A stretch of DNA of 30,770 nt from JAPLKX01 sp035530195. Its GTDB lineage: Bacteria > Hydrogenedentota > Hydrogenedentia > Hydrogenedentales > SLHB01. The notes under the pieces were generated by a model. It ran no database searches and was not told the origin of the DNA. It saw nothing but the letters and a program-made list of their open reading frames with translations. Shown here one piece after another: positions 14,692 through 21,673 of the stretch. Position 1 is the first letter of the stretch; each line of letters opens with the position of its first letter. The position numbers were made by a program, and so were the translations under genes. The stretch lies in the NCBI GenBank assembly GCA_035530195.1, contig DATKVG010000025.1:1-30770 (forward strand), read 5' to 3'.

Positions 14692-14983
14692 TTGCGGATT
14701 GACGAGAGACCGGAGGCTGTAGCGCCGAACTTCAAAGAGTAGCGCTCCCGCGCGACCGCTCCAGTCCGTGTTCGTCCGTGCCGTAGGCGCCGGCTCTCAG
14801 CCGCGTTTTCTAACCCGCGCGGTCCAGCACACAAACCTGCGGTCAACACAACGCCCCTTTCACAAACACCAAGCCAGCGTGGTGGACGGCGCGGCCAGGA
14901 TGACCGCGCCTGCTTTTGCCGAACCGGAGTTGGTCGCTACAGCTTCCCGACTCCCTTCAATCCGGAATCCGCAATCTGCAATC
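14690..14983. repeat. Gene-free stretch: mosaic of short repeats with inverted heptamer ends
   Basis: The gap between the prepilin and sigma-factor genes holds no convincing gene. It begins with GATTGCGGATTG (14690-14701, overlapping the prepilin stop) and GGAGGCTGTAGCG. It ends with the same motifs inverted: CGCTACAGC (14935-14943), then CAATCCG/GAATCCG/CAATCTG/CAATC (14958-14983). Inside lie a degenerate GCGC-TCCC-GCGC palindrome (14742-14753) and GGCGCGG/CCGCGCC with a 9-nt loop (14888-14910). The rest, up to 15103, shows nothing recognisable. Confidence 0.45.
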
Positions 14984-15103
14984 AAACGGTCCGCGCCTAC
15001 AGCAGCAACAAATCTGGACACAAACTACCTGGCTGTCACAAGGGTCAATCCGTCGTGGCTCGGCTTCCCAAAACAAATGAACCAAACAGGCTCGGGGGGC
15101 GTC

Positions 15104-15109
15104 TATAAT
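15104..15109 (+). promoter_or_regulatory. TATAAT box directly upstream of ECF sigma gene
   Basis: A perfect -10 hexamer ends 7 bp before the ATG at 15117. Transcription from it would start at or next to that A, giving a leaderless mRNA. The -35 region (around 15081-15086) does not resemble TTGACA. Confidence 0.45.
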
Positions 15110-15116
15110 GCGACTC

Positions 15117-15656
15117 ATGGATCAGCGAAACCAGGTATATGACGGGTGGCTGGTGCTGCGTTGCCAGGAAGGCGACGTAGCGGCGCTCGACGAACTGATC
15201 CGCCGGTGGCAGGAACGGTTATGGCGTCACGCGTGGCGTCTGACCGGGGACCGGGAAGCGGCGTGGGACGTGCTCCAAGAAACGATGATGGCGATTAGCC
15301 GTGGGATTGGCCGGTTGGTGGAGCCGGCGGCCTTTTCGAGCTGGGCGTACCGGATTGCCACGAACCAGTCGCGGGACCATCTTCGTCGCAAACGCCGTCA
15401 GCAGGTGTCACTCGAGTCGTATTTTGCGGAACAGTTGAACGAACAGCGGGCGGCGCCTTCCCCAATTCAGGCCATCGATCTTCACACGGCGCTGGAACAG
15501 TTGCCGGCTCCCCAGCAGACGCTGGTGTCGTTGCGGTACCAGGAAGGGTTCAGCGTGTCGGAAATCGCCGGCATCCTGGCTATTCATGAGGGGACAGTCA
15601 AATCACGCTTGTACGTGGCGCGCCAACAATTGCGCGCCCTTTTATCAAATGACTAA
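15117..15656 (+). CDS. ECF-type RNA polymerase sigma factor
   Basis: 179 residues. Sigma-70 region 2 spans about 12-85 and includes W-R-L-T-G-D, D-V-L-Q-E-T (51-56) and F-S-S-W-A-Y-R-I-A-T-N. Region 4 spans about 125-175 and includes L-P-A-P-Q-Q-T-L-V-S-L-R-Y, F-S-V-S-E-I-A-G-I-L and H-E-G-T-V-K-S-R-L, the recognition helix for -35 DNA. It directs RNA polymerase to a dedicated promoter set. Start choice: ATG 15117 fits a leaderless transcript from TATAAT; ATG 15108 has GGGGGG 8 nt upstream but lies inside the TATAAT box. The next gene, 42 bp on, encodes a membrane protein that could control it. No zinc-type anti-sigma motif is visible there. Confidence 0.92.
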   Translation: MDQRNQVYDGWLVLRCQEGDVAALDELIRRWQERLWRHAWRLTGDREAAWDVLQETMMAISRGIGRLVEPAAFSSWAYRIATNQSRDHLRRKRRQQVSLESYFAEQLNEQRAAPSPIQAIDLHTALEQLPAPQQTLVSLRYQEGFSVSEIAGILAIHEGTVKSRLYVARQQLRALLSND

Positions 15657-15698
15657 TGGCCTCTTTCATCTGTAAGAGGCCGATTGGAGGGTAAGAAA

Positions 15699-16727
15699 AT
15701 GAGTCTCAACGGCTTTGACGAGGACAAGGCGCGGGAAATGCGGGAAAAAGTGAAAGGGCCGTTTCTTCGCAAACTGCGGAAAGAATTTCTGACAGTGGTT
15801 CTGGCATCCGGGCCTTTGATGGCGTTGATTGTCTATGCGTTAGCGCGCTGGGCCCAAACCTGGGGGACAACCGAGACGCCGGCCCTGTTCTATGCGATGT
15901 TGTATTTTTTCCTTGGCCTTTTTCTGAACCTGTTGTGGGTTTCTTACGCATCAAACGTCCGATTGCTGTTGATCTTGAAAGAAGTGAAGCAACTTCGGCT
16001 GGATTTCCTGGCATTGCAGGAAACGCCGGAACCGGCCACGGGCGGTGCCGAGTCGGCCGCGGGTAGCGCGGAGTTGTTTGCGCCCAATTGGCCGGTCATG
16101 GTGTTCCGTAAGCGGTCTCTAGTGTTGTTGCTGGGTATTGTTTTTGTGGCGGTTCCACTTTTAACCACAATCATTTATACACGGGTGGACACATACAGAC
16201 GGCTGCATTGGGACGAGTACGAGGCGTTTGGCGGGCAGGAAATGCTCGATGTCCACCTGGCGGCGGACGGCCGTGCGCGGGCGTTTGCGCGGGTGAGCGT
16301 GACGAAGTGCCCGTCGCTGGTCGCGTCGATGCCGATTCGTATTGCCCAGCCGGACGCCACGCTCGAGTCGGTGACGGTCGACGGCCGCAGCGTCGTTTTC
16401 GAACCCGTAGCCGGCCAGGTGGACACCTATACGATCGTGCCGGGCCTGCCCGAAAAGGCGCTGAAGAATACGCTGCTGGAAATCGTGTGGTCGTTCCCGG
16501 TCAAGGAAATAGGAAGCGTTCAGTTGAAGGGGGTTATCCCTGTAAACAGTTACGCGGTCAACGCCGTGGTGGATCCCGGGGCGCCCTATCGGTTTGCGGG
16601 AAAGGCCGCGGGCAAGAAAGCCTTCACTTTGTTCTGGACTAAACGGTCCGCCGGAGAATATACGGCGCAAAACCTTGGCACCGCCGGGATTGGCATTGAA
16701 CCGGTTCAGGCTCAAAATGGTGAATGA
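15699..16727 (+). CDS. Three-helix membrane protein, candidate partner of ECF sigma factor
   Basis: 342 residues of unrecognised family. A charged N-terminus (1-29) is followed by membrane segments near 30-50, 62-84 and 140-161. An Ala/Gly/Glu-rich loop (105-130) lies between the second and third. The last 180 residues follow the third helix and look like a beta-rich soluble domain. Position just after an ECF sigma gene on the same strand suggests a sensory or anti-sigma role, which is inference only; the H-x3-C-x2-C zinc motif of common anti-sigma factors is absent. GGAGGG lies 8 nt before the ATG at 15699. The stop overlaps a GATGA-type heptamer repeat. Confidence 0.75.
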   Translation: MSLNGFDEDKAREMREKVKGPFLRKLRKEFLTVVLASGPLMALIVYALARWAQTWGTTETPALFYAMLYFFLGLFLNLLWVSYASNVRLLLILKEVKQLRLDFLALQETPEPATGGAESAAGSAELFAPNWPVMVFRKRSLVLLLGIVFVAVPLLTTIIYTRVDTYRRLHWDEYEAFGGQEMLDVHLAADGRARAFARVSVTKCPSLVASMPIRIAQPDATLESVTVDGRSVVFEPVAGQVDTYTIVPGLPEKALKNTLLEIVWSFPVKEIGSVQLKGVIPVNSYAVNAVVDPGAPYRFAGKAAGKKAFTLFWTKRSAGEYTAQNLGTAGIGIEPVQAQNGE

Positions 16728-16758
16728 TGAGTGATGAATGGAAATGATAAGTGATGAA
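16721..16758. repeat. Degenerate heptamer tandem repeat (RTGATGA)
   Basis: Units such as ATGATGA, GTGATGA, ATGATAA and GTGATGA fill the 32-bp space between two convergent genes, overlapping the stop of the membrane protein. It is close in type to the inverted form of the TCATCCT repeat at 9611. Confidence 0.65.
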
Positions 16759-16759
16759 C

Positions 16760-17581
16760 TCACGCCTTCAGTGCGCCGGCGGTGATGCCTTTCATGAACA
16801 TCCGGGTGAACATCAGGAAGACGATCCCGAGCGGGATGGCCGATATGGTGAAGCCGGCCAGCATTTCGCCGTACATGCCGAGCACTTTGCCCTGGTAGCG
16901 GAGCATACCGACCGTCAGCACCATGACCTCCTCGCGCGACGTCGTCACCAGCGGCCACAGAAAACTGTTCCACACCCCGAGCGCGCTGACAATCGCCACG
17001 ACACCGAGGACCGGTCTCGCCAGGGGCACGCCAACGTGCCACAACTGCCGCAGCAGCCCCGCACCGTCCACCTGTGCCGCTTCGAACAGGTCGTTGTCGA
17101 TCTGGCCGAAGAAGCCGCGCAACAGGTAGATGCCCAGCACCTGTCCGCCGGCAATGTACGGCAGGATCATCACGGCGTACGTGTCGATCAAATTCAGTTG
17201 TTTCACCCAGACAAACGCGGGTACCAGCATCAGCACGCCGGGGATCATCATCATCGAGATCATGCCGTAATACAAAATCTCGCGCCCCGGGAAACGGTAC
17301 CGGGCAAACAGAAAACCCGCCACCGCCGAAAACGTCACAATGCCCGAGATGCTCAGCGCGGTCACCAGGATGCTGTTCCAGATGTAATACTTCAGGTTGC
17401 CGAACGCGCTCACGTAGTTTTGAATATGCAGCGGCCATGAGGGCAGCCAGAACGAGTGATAAAACTGATGCGTGCTCTTGAAGGACGTAATGACCATGAA
17501 GACAAACGGGAAAAACGTCAGCGCCAGCAGCAGCACCAGCACGCCGCGCCCCGCCACGCTTTTTGCTCCCAATTTGCGCAT
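16760..17581 (-). CDS. Carbohydrate ABC transporter permease (MalG/CUT1 type)
   Basis: 273 residues with six hydrophobic segments. The cytoplasmic coupling loop E-A-A-Q-V-D-G-A-G-L-L-R-Q-L-W-H-V-G-V-P-L (near 188) is the EAA motif that contacts the ATPase. The N-terminal F-F-P-F-V-F-M-V-I-T-S-F-K and the ending T-A-G-A-L-K match MalG-type permeases. It pairs with the MalF-type permease 7 bp upstream and the binding protein before it. A GGGG-rich site lies about 14 nt before the ATG. Substrate unknown; the upstream exported deacetylase suggests an N-acetylated sugar or oligosaccharide. Confidence 0.92.
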   Translation of the reverse strand: MRKLGAKSVAGRGVLVLLLALTFFPFVFMVITSFKSTHQFYHSFWLPSWPLHIQNYVSAFGNLKYYIWNSILVTALSISGIVTFSAVAGFLFARYRFPGREILYYGMISMMMIPGVLMLVPAFVWVKQLNLIDTYAVMILPYIAGGQVLGIYLLRGFFGQIDNDLFEAAQVDGAGLLRQLWHVGVPLARPVLGVVAIVSALGVWNSFLWPLVTTSREEVMVLTVGMLRYQGKVLGMYGEMLAGFTISAIPLGIVFLMFTRMFMKGITAGALKA

Positions 17582-17588
17582 GTTTACG

Positions 17589-18566
17589 TCATTTCCCCGG
17601 TTCGTACTGTTCGACGCGCATCAGCCGGTTCAGCGATATCGTGAACACCAGTAGAAACATCAGCATCAGCAACCCGATTGCGCAGGCGTAGCCCATCCGC
17701 TGAAAGTTGAACCCGTTCAGATACATGTACAGCCCCGGTACCATCGTCTCGTAGCCGGGCCCGCCGTCGAGCGTCAGGATGTAGATCGACTCGAACCCGT
17801 TTACGATGCCGATTACCGTCACCACCACCAGCAGTTTCACCTGCTGAAGGATCAGCGGGATGTGAATCCGGTACACCCGGCCCACCGCGCCCAACCCATC
17901 GAGTTCCGCCGCCTCGAGCACACTCGTCGGGATGTTGGCCAGCCCCGCGTAATACACCAGCACCGGAAATCCGTACGCGAACGGGAATCCCACGAACGCC
18001 ACCGCCCACAGTGCCGTTTTCGGATGCGACAGCCAGCCGTATATCCAGTCGCGCAGGCCGAGTTCAGTCAGGATCTCGGTCGGGATGCCCGCGTCGCCGT
18101 AGATGTGTTTCCACAACATGTAGACCACCACGCCCGGAACCATCATCGGCAAAACCACCAAAACCCGGCAAAGGTAGTTCCACCGCTCCGATTTGATGTG
18201 GAAAATCAGTTCCGCCACAACAAACGGTATCGTCATACCCGTGACGAAAATGAATGTCCCGAGTTTCGTCAGGTTCGCCAGGCTTTTCAGAAACACCGGG
18301 TCGCGCGCAAGCTCGGTGAAGTTCGCAGTGCCCACCCACCGGCTTTCCGCGCCGATGTCCCACGCCGTGAACGCGTGGTACAGGGCCGAGGCCGCCGGCA
18401 CGTAATTGAATACCAACAGAAACCCGACCGGCCCCAGTAGCAGACCGTAGATCAACCACAGCGGCGCGTCGCCTGCCCGGCGGCGGGAGCGCACCACTAC
18501 CCGCGCCTGTTCGCCCCTCAGGACGCCTGCAGTTCCTGCAGCAGTTCCGTTTCCCGTTCCTGCCAT
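17589..18566 (-). CDS. Carbohydrate ABC transporter permease (MalF/CUT1 type)
   Basis: Up to 325 residues with six hydrophobic segments from about residue 36. The coupling motif E-A-A-E-L-D-G-L-G-A-V-G-R-V-Y-R-I-H-I-P-L lies near 222. L-D-G-G-P-G-Y-E-T near 270 is typical of MalF-type proteins. The ATG at 18566 overlaps the binding-protein gene by 49 bp and has GGAG 5 nt upstream. GTG codons at 18497 or 18494, just after the binding-protein stop and preceded by GAGGGG, are alternatives that would drop about 23 residues of a Gly/Ala/Thr/Arg-rich leader. No ATPase gene accompanies the cluster. Confidence 0.9.
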   Translation of the reverse strand: MAGTGNGTAAGTAGVLRGEQARVVVRSRRRAGDAPLWLIYGLLLGPVGFLLVFNYVPAASALYHAFTAWDIGAESRWVGTANFTELARDPVFLKSLANLTKLGTFIFVTGMTIPFVVAELIFHIKSERWNYLCRVLVVLPMMVPGVVVYMLWKHIYGDAGIPTEILTELGLRDWIYGWLSHPKTALWAVAFVGFPFAYGFPVLVYYAGLANIPTSVLEAAELDGLGAVGRVYRIHIPLILQQVKLLVVVTVIGIVNGFESIYILTLDGGPGYETMVPGLYMYLNGFNFQRMGYACAIGLLMLMFLLVFTISLNRLMRVEQYEPGK

Positions 18567-20038
18567 ACGCGCTCCATCGGTTCAAAATCCCACGCGGCTT
18601 CGTTGCGGTGCAATTCCACCCAATGCGCAAAATTCTCTTCGAGCATCTCGAGATAACCGTCCAAATCCACACCATCGTTCAGGTAATAGTCCAACATCCG
18701 GCGCCAGTACTTCTTGGGTTCGCCGTCAAACGAATCCAGCCATTTGATGGCGCAGTACCGCCGTTTGAAAATCTCCTGGAACGGCGCAAGGCGCTCGTCC
18801 ACCTTCGCGCCGACAATGTTCGGAATGAAAATGAGCGCCTCGGATGCGAGCGCCTCGATGCTCTGCGGCGCGCTGACGAACATCAGGAAGTCAATGCAAT
18901 CCTCGAGGTTGCCGTTGATCAGCGCGCTGTTCGTCACATGCAGTTGGACCGCCGCACCGCCGATCACCGTTGCCGGCGTCCCCGGCCCGTACGGGCTCGT
19001 TTCTTTGGTAATTGTCGGAATATAGGCCACGTCCCATTCGAAGTCCACGTAGGGGTCCATCGCGATCCGCCGGATAAACCACGACCCTGTCCAAAACATC
19101 GCCAGCCGGCCAATTAGAAATGACCGCAGCGGATCCGCGTTCTTCAGCTCTTTCGCCCAGCCGCGCCGCCAGTCTTTGAGAATCCGGTTCACCTCGCGCC
19201 AACGCGGGTCCTGCCGGGTGAAGAAGCCTTTCGTGAACAGGAACCCCGCCTCCTGCGGTTCGAGGTAGTGGTCGAGGTAGCCTTCCGCGTCCGGCCGCGA
19301 CGGGACCAGGTCGAGTTGCGGCAGGATGTCGTGATAGAGCATCTCGAAAATGATGTCCTGTCCCCAGTCCGAACCCAGCCAGTTGTCCGATGTCATCGGC
19401 GTAACCCCGGCCTTGTTGAGCGTGTCGAACATGGCCATCATCTCGGCCCACGTCTCCGGCATCCGCTCGAAACCATGCGCCCGCAGCAGCGTCTTGTTGT
19501 AAAACACGCCCGTCTCGACAATATCGATCGGGATGCAGTACAGCTTGCCGTCCGGCGCCCGTTTGGCCTGAACCAACGCCTGGTTGGCGAACGTGTCCAT
19601 CCAGCGTTGGTTACCCGGCACGTACAGGTTGGGCCGCTCCAGGTATTCATCCAGCGGAACGTACCATCCCTTCCCCACGTCCTGCCACGACACCTCCGCG
19701 TTCATACTGATGATTTCCGGCGCGATTCCCCCCAGCAACTGCGTTTTCAGCCACTCCCCCTCGGTATTGCTCGTCTGGAGGAACATGCGGTACGTGATCT
19801 TCTTGCCCGGGTGCAGCCGCTCCCACTCGTCTGCCAACTCCCGCGCCTTCTTCACCGGCTCCCCGATGCCCTGCGGCACCATCCCCGGCGTATAGAAATT
19901 GAACTCAACCCGGATGGTGTTCCCGTCGCCCCCCTCGGCCTCCGAAATGTCGGCAGGCGCACCCGTCTCTTGCCCGCACCCGCTCACAGCCAGGATAAGG
20001 CCCACTGCTAAAACAAACGAGAGCCGCAAGCTAACCAT
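18518..20038 (-). CDS. Extracellular sugar-binding lipoprotein (SBP family 1)
   Basis: 506 residues. The lipobox A-V-S-G-C gives lipidated Cys21. The mature protein has the two-lobe family 1 binding fold: W-L-K-T-Q-L-L-G-G-I-A-P-E-I near 97, D-G-K-L-Y-C-I-P-I-D-I-V-E-T-G-V-F-Y-N-K (near 163-182), E-T-W-A-E-M, and a late M-F-W-T-G-S-W. It is somewhat longer than the usual 420-450 residues. It would capture a sugar or oligosaccharide for the two permeases that follow. It starts 90 bp after the deacetylase stop, so all four genes may form one transcript. The ribosome site is weak (GAGTGG). Confidence 0.92.
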   Translation of the reverse strand: MVSLRLSFVLAVGLILAVSGCGQETGAPADISEAEGGDGNTIRVEFNFYTPGMVPQGIGEPVKKARELADEWERLHPGKKITYRMFLQTSNTEGEWLKTQLLGGIAPEIISMNAEVSWQDVGKGWYVPLDEYLERPNLYVPGNQRWMDTFANQALVQAKRAPDGKLYCIPIDIVETGVFYNKTLLRAHGFERMPETWAEMMAMFDTLNKAGVTPMTSDNWLGSDWGQDIIFEMLYHDILPQLDLVPSRPDAEGYLDHYLEPQEAGFLFTKGFFTRQDPRWREVNRILKDWRRGWAKELKNADPLRSFLIGRLAMFWTGSWFIRRIAMDPYVDFEWDVAYIPTITKETSPYGPGTPATVIGGAAVQLHVTNSALINGNLEDCIDFLMFVSAPQSIEALASEALIFIPNIVGAKVDERLAPFQEIFKRRYCAIKWLDSFDGEPKKYWRRMLDYYLNDGVDLDGYLEMLEENFAHWVELHRNEAAWDFEPMERVWQERETELLQELQAS

Positions 20039-20127
20039 TTACAACCACTCGCGCGGAATCGTCACAAACTGCACCGAGCACTGTACACGACTCGGCCCTT
20101 GCGGATCGATAAAATGCCCGAGAACCC

Positions 20128-20961
20128 TCAGGGCGCCACTTCCCGCCGGAACCGCTCGACGAGCTTTTCGCCTTCTTTGCTCATGCTGGCGCCCCACATT
20201 TTGATGCCGGCGAGTGTCTGCTCGTTCATTTCGGGCGTGTACTTGCTCAGCGACGGCTCAAACTGGCTGACGTGGCTCGCGGCCGCCTTGATTTTCTGGT
20301 CCCACACCGCGGTTATGTCTACCGTGTAGTTGGGCTCGCGCGTGTCGTAGTAGTAGGCAACCGGCACCGGGTACGGTTTCAGCCCATCGACCAGCAGGTG
20401 GTGAGGGTAGTAGAGGTGCCATTCCGCGGCAATAAACGCGTCGTGGCTTACCTTGGCGCATTGTCGGTGATCCGTCTTGTGCCATTGATCGAATTTGGCC
20501 CCCGGATCAAGCGTAAACACCGCGTCGGGCCGGTAGATCTTGATCTGCCTGGCCGCCTCGCCGCGAAGCTGATGCGGATCCGCGTACTCCAGGTCGCCGT
20601 CGCAGTAACCAAGCCACACAATATTCTCTTTGGAAATCCCCAGCGCGGCGCACGCGGCCTCTTCCTCCGCTTTCCGGATCCGAGCCAGCCGCTCGCTCGT
20701 CATCTCCAGGTCTTTCGACCCGGCGTCATCGTTGGTGTAGATGACAATGATAACTTTGTTGCCGTTCTTGGCAAGGAGCGCCATGATGCCCCCGCAACTG
20801 AACGTGTCGTCATCCGGATGCGGCGCAAACACCATAACCGTCTTCCCCGTCCAGTTTTCGACCCGATCCGCCGCGGCCACCGCCTCCGGCGTCTCCGCCG
20901 CGACCGCCGAAAAACCCACTATCAACCCCGCCACGACCAACCCCACTGTCAGCGCCTTCAT
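20128..20961 (-). CDS. Secreted PIG-L family deacetylase
   Basis: 277 residues. A Sec signal (1-22, ending A-V-A-A) is followed by the PIG-L/LmbE zinc hydrolase core: A-P-H-P-D-D-D (46-52) with the metal-binding His and Asp, T-N-D-D-A-G, and H161-K-T-D-H165, which supplies the other zinc ligand. Family members remove acetyl groups from N-acetylglucosamine-containing molecules. Export suggests action on oligosaccharide, glycan or mucin-like material outside the cytoplasm. The start at 20961 is supported by GAGGAGGG 7-8 nt upstream; a longer frame to 21051 lacks a signal sequence. It is the first gene of the minus-strand run with the CUT1 importer. Confidence 0.92.
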   Translation of the reverse strand: MKALTVGLVVAGLIVGFSAVAAETPEAVAAADRVENWTGKTVMVFAPHPDDDTFSCGGIMALLAKNGNKVIIVIYTNDDAGSKDLEMTSERLARIRKAEEEAACAALGISKENIVWLGYCDGDLEYADPHQLRGEAARQIKIYRPDAVFTLDPGAKFDQWHKTDHRQCAKVSHDAFIAAEWHLYYPHHLLVDGLKPYPVPVAYYYDTREPNYTVDITAVWDQKIKAAASHVSQFEPSLSKYTPEMNEQTLAGIKMWGASMSKEGEKLVERFRREVAP

Positions 20962-21673
20962 GACTCGGCCCTCCTCGTTTTCCAGTCCGGCACATTTTGG
21001 AAACCAGGGCCTATTAAGGCACACGGCGCACGGCCAGTCAAATGCAATCACATCGGCCGCGGAAGGCCCCCGTGCATCGCCAACGCCATCGCCGCGTAAT
21101 GCACCAGCACCTGGACCAATACCAGCACCAGCGCGTTCATCCCGTACATCATCGCGCGGCTGAAACGCGTAGATGTTGGCTCAAAGTGGCGAACAAAGAT
21201 TCTGAATCCGGCTTCTTGGTCGCGCCTGGAGTTTTGTAAGCAAGATTACATGCTGCCCGCCACCCGAGTCCGCCAAGAATTCACTTAAAAGCCGATTCGG
21301 CCCCGTGCACAAGCGCCGCCCTGCCTGCTAATTCTGACACAAAACAGCCCTGTACTTGCTCAAGCGGTTGTGGTTACACCATTCCGACTGCAAGACTTAC
21401 CGTGAGATGCCCCCAGCGGCCTTCCTGTCAATAAATAACCACTCCGCTTTTTTCAAAATAGTCCATTGCGTTTTCCCTAATAAAATGCTAACCTGTTTAC
21501 GTAACTCTGCTGGATGTTAAGGCAGTGGGGCCATACATCCACAGTTAACCCGGGGTTTCAGACTCAGAAGGAGGGCCCGCCGGGGCGCGCAACGCCCTGT
21601 CTCTTGCAGTACTGAAGTACCTATGTACGACACTGGAAACAAGAGCAAACTGAGGACTTGAGGAGAAAAAGAG
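20962..21673. other. 712-bp divergent intergenic region without a clear gene
   Basis: It separates the deacetylase (minus) and the PqaA-like hydrolase (plus) and must hold both promoters. The part near 21420-21500 is markedly more A/T-rich than its surroundings, but I could not fix a good -35/-10 pair. A short perfect palindrome GCCGATTCGGC lies near 21292. On the minus strand, 21048-21152 could encode a small hydrophobic peptide. Nothing else was recognised. Confidence 0.5.
21048..21152 (-). other. Possible small membrane peptide or gene remnant
   Basis: A 34-codon frame starting at 21152 encodes M-M-Y-G-M-N followed by an uninterrupted hydrophobic run (A-L-V-L-V-L-V-Q-V-L-V-H-Y-A-A-M-A-L-A-M) and a short tail. 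The frame stays open upstream for about 30 more codons without a start. No ribosome site precedes the ATG. It looks like the last transmembrane helix of a decayed transporter, or a small membrane protein. Family not recognised. Confidence 0.25.

Noticed and set aside
16161..17438. Long minus-strand frame across the membrane protein and MalG-type permease
   Set aside because: It spans two convergent genes with strong family evidence and reads through a heptamer repeat.
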